NCBI GenBank assembly: GCA_007120915.1
Contig: SKMT01000699.1
Span: 1-7,105 of the forward strand
From: Myxococcales bacterium
Lineage (GTDB): Bacteria > Myxococcota_A > Bradymonadia > Bradymonadales > Bradymonadaceae
DNA length: 7,105 bases
Direction of reading: 5' to 3'
Positions 6,219 to 7,105 of this stretch are shown one piece after another. The first letter of the stretch is position 1, and the number at the start of each line of letters is the position of its first letter. The position numbers and the translations under genes are program-made. Under the pieces are notes generated by a model. The model saw nothing but the letters and a program-made list of their open reading frames with translations. It made no database searches and was not told the DNA's origin.

Positions 6219-7105
6219 AACACCAGATATGCCAGTGCCAGCCCCAGGTAGTTGCCCACCGCGTAGCCGAGTAAGCCGGCGGTCAGCCCCGCCAGGATGA
6301 CCTGGCGGTTGTCGATGGCCTCGGCGACGGGGGCGATGAAGGCCGGTCCGTACACCGCGGCGGTGGAGGTGATGATCAGCGTGTCGACATCGATGTCGAA
6401 CAGTTTCGCCAGGATGAAGTGGATGATGATGGCCCCGGCGATGACGATGACGGTGAACACGAAGATGGTCGAGCCCGTGGCGATCAGTTCGGTCAGATCC
6501 GTCCGGGCGCCCATGGCGACGCAGAACACCAGGATGAAGTAGTTGCCCAACTCATAAGAGCCCTTCAGGTTGCGAATCGGGCCGACCAGCGAGGCGAGGA
6601 TGCCGCCGGTGGTCAGCCCCAGGAATACCCCGGGGATGGCCAATTCGCCGACGGCCAGGATCGTCAGCCCCACGCTGGCGACGACAATGGCCGCACTGAG
6701 TGCGAAGCCGCCGGTCATGTCGAGCCACGACTCCCGTAGGTTGAGGCCGTTATCACCGTCGTCGCCGTCGACGGCCGTCTGGGTGATGGGACCGTCGTAG
6801 GGCCGGTAAATCCGGGAGAGCAACGGCTTGGCCACGGTCAGAAGCACCAGCAGATAGGCGCCGCCGACGATGACGTCGGAGGCGTTCAGAAGCACGAAGG
6901 CCTCCTCGGAGACCTCCAGCGCCATGCCGATGCTCATCAAATTGGGGGTGCCGCCGCTGTAGACGCCGACGAGCATTCCCGCCAGTTTCCAGGCTTCGTC
7001 GAGATGGACTGCCATCATCTGGCTGGCGCCGAAGGCGACGATGGTCACGGCGACGAGGGCACAGGTAAACGAAATCAGCGTCGGCCGGCTCTCTGAGATC
7101 CAGGC
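6215..7105 (-). CDS. DUF819-family integral membrane protein, 5' end cut by window edge
   Basis: The minus-strand frame is open from the right edge (7105) to a TAG at 6217-6215, giving the last 296 residues. The family is usually about 380-420 residues, so roughly 100 N-terminal residues lie outside. A GTG at 7048 is in frame, but it falls within a hydrophobic segment and open codons continue upstream, so it is not the real start. Family-like signatures are GVYSGGTPN (residues 47-55 of the visible part), YELGNYFILVFCVAMGARTD in the middle, and VYGPAFIAPVAEAI followed by two glycine-rich helices at the end. About eight hydrophobic segments are separated by one acidic, glycine-rich loop (PYDGP to about LNLRESW), probably cytoplasmic. 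DUF819 proteins (for example B. subtilis YjcL) have no established substrate; their fold is thought to resemble cation or organic-anion transporters, which is inference here. The gene converges on the synthetase-like gene, and their stop codons overlap. Confidence 0.88.
   Translation of the reverse strand, partial: AWISESRPTLISFTCALVAVTIVAFGASQMMAVHLDEAWKLAGMLVGVYSGGTPNLMSIGMALEVSEEAFVLLNASDVIVGGAYLLVLLTVAKPLLSRIYRPYDGPITQTAVDGDDGDNGLNLRESWLDMTGGFALSAAIVVASVGLTILAVGELAIPGVFLGLTTGGILASLVGPIRNLKGSYELGNYFILVFCVAMGARTDLTELIATGSTIFVFTVIVIAGAIIIHFILAKLFDIDVDTLIITSTAAVYGPAFIAPVAEAIDNRQVILAGLTAGLLGYAVGNYLGLALAYLVF

Noticed and set aside
6297..6800. Plus-strand frames over the DUF819 gene
   Set aside because: They are low-complexity Met/Asp/Gly-rich shadows of an unmistakable membrane protein on the minus strand.

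Overview
This is a 7.1 kb stretch of GC-rich bacterial chromosome. It carries two complete genes and two genes cut by the window edges: a membrane protein (minus strand, cut at the left edge), a tricorn-type giant protease (plus), an asparagine-synthetase-like enzyme (plus) and a DUF819-family membrane protein (minus, cut at the right edge). I see no rRNA, tRNA, CRISPR array, insertion sequence or phage gene. The high GC content, the strong G/C bias at third codon positions, consensus-like TTGACA hexamers upstream of both plus-strand genes, and a tricorn homologue together suggest a free-living bacterium of a myxobacterial or Bradymonadales-like group. That placement is a guess, because tricorn homologues also occur in archaea, actinobacteria and Bacteroidetes.

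Layout: 1-709 (minus) encodes the N-terminal 236 residues of a multi-pass membrane protein. Positions 710-916 are a divergent promoter region with a candidate promoter for each direction and a small palindrome. Positions 917-4174 (plus) encode the protease, which has two beta-propellers, a C1 domain, a PDZ domain and an S41 C2 domain, with every catalytic residue recognisable. Positions 4175-4406 are intergenic: a 17-bp palindrome, a cluster of GC-rich inverted repeats that can pair in competing ways, and then a candidate promoter and a textbook Shine-Dalgarno site for the next gene. Positions 4407-6218 (plus) encode a 603-residue asparagine-synthetase-like protein. It keeps the ATP-binding loop but lacks the N-terminal cysteine of the glutaminase. 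Positions 6215-7105 (minus) encode the C-terminal 296 residues of the DUF819 protein. Its stop codon overlaps that of the synthetase-like gene by four bases.

The genes do not form one obvious pathway. The two plus-strand genes each appear to have their own promoter, and the flanking membrane genes point the other way, so this looks like four separately transcribed genes rather than an operon. The protease probably degrades peptides downstream of other cytosolic proteases. The synthetase-like enzyme is the least explained item: an orphan ATP-dependent amide-forming (or adenylating) enzyme with an apparently dead glutaminase domain and no recognisable partner in the window.
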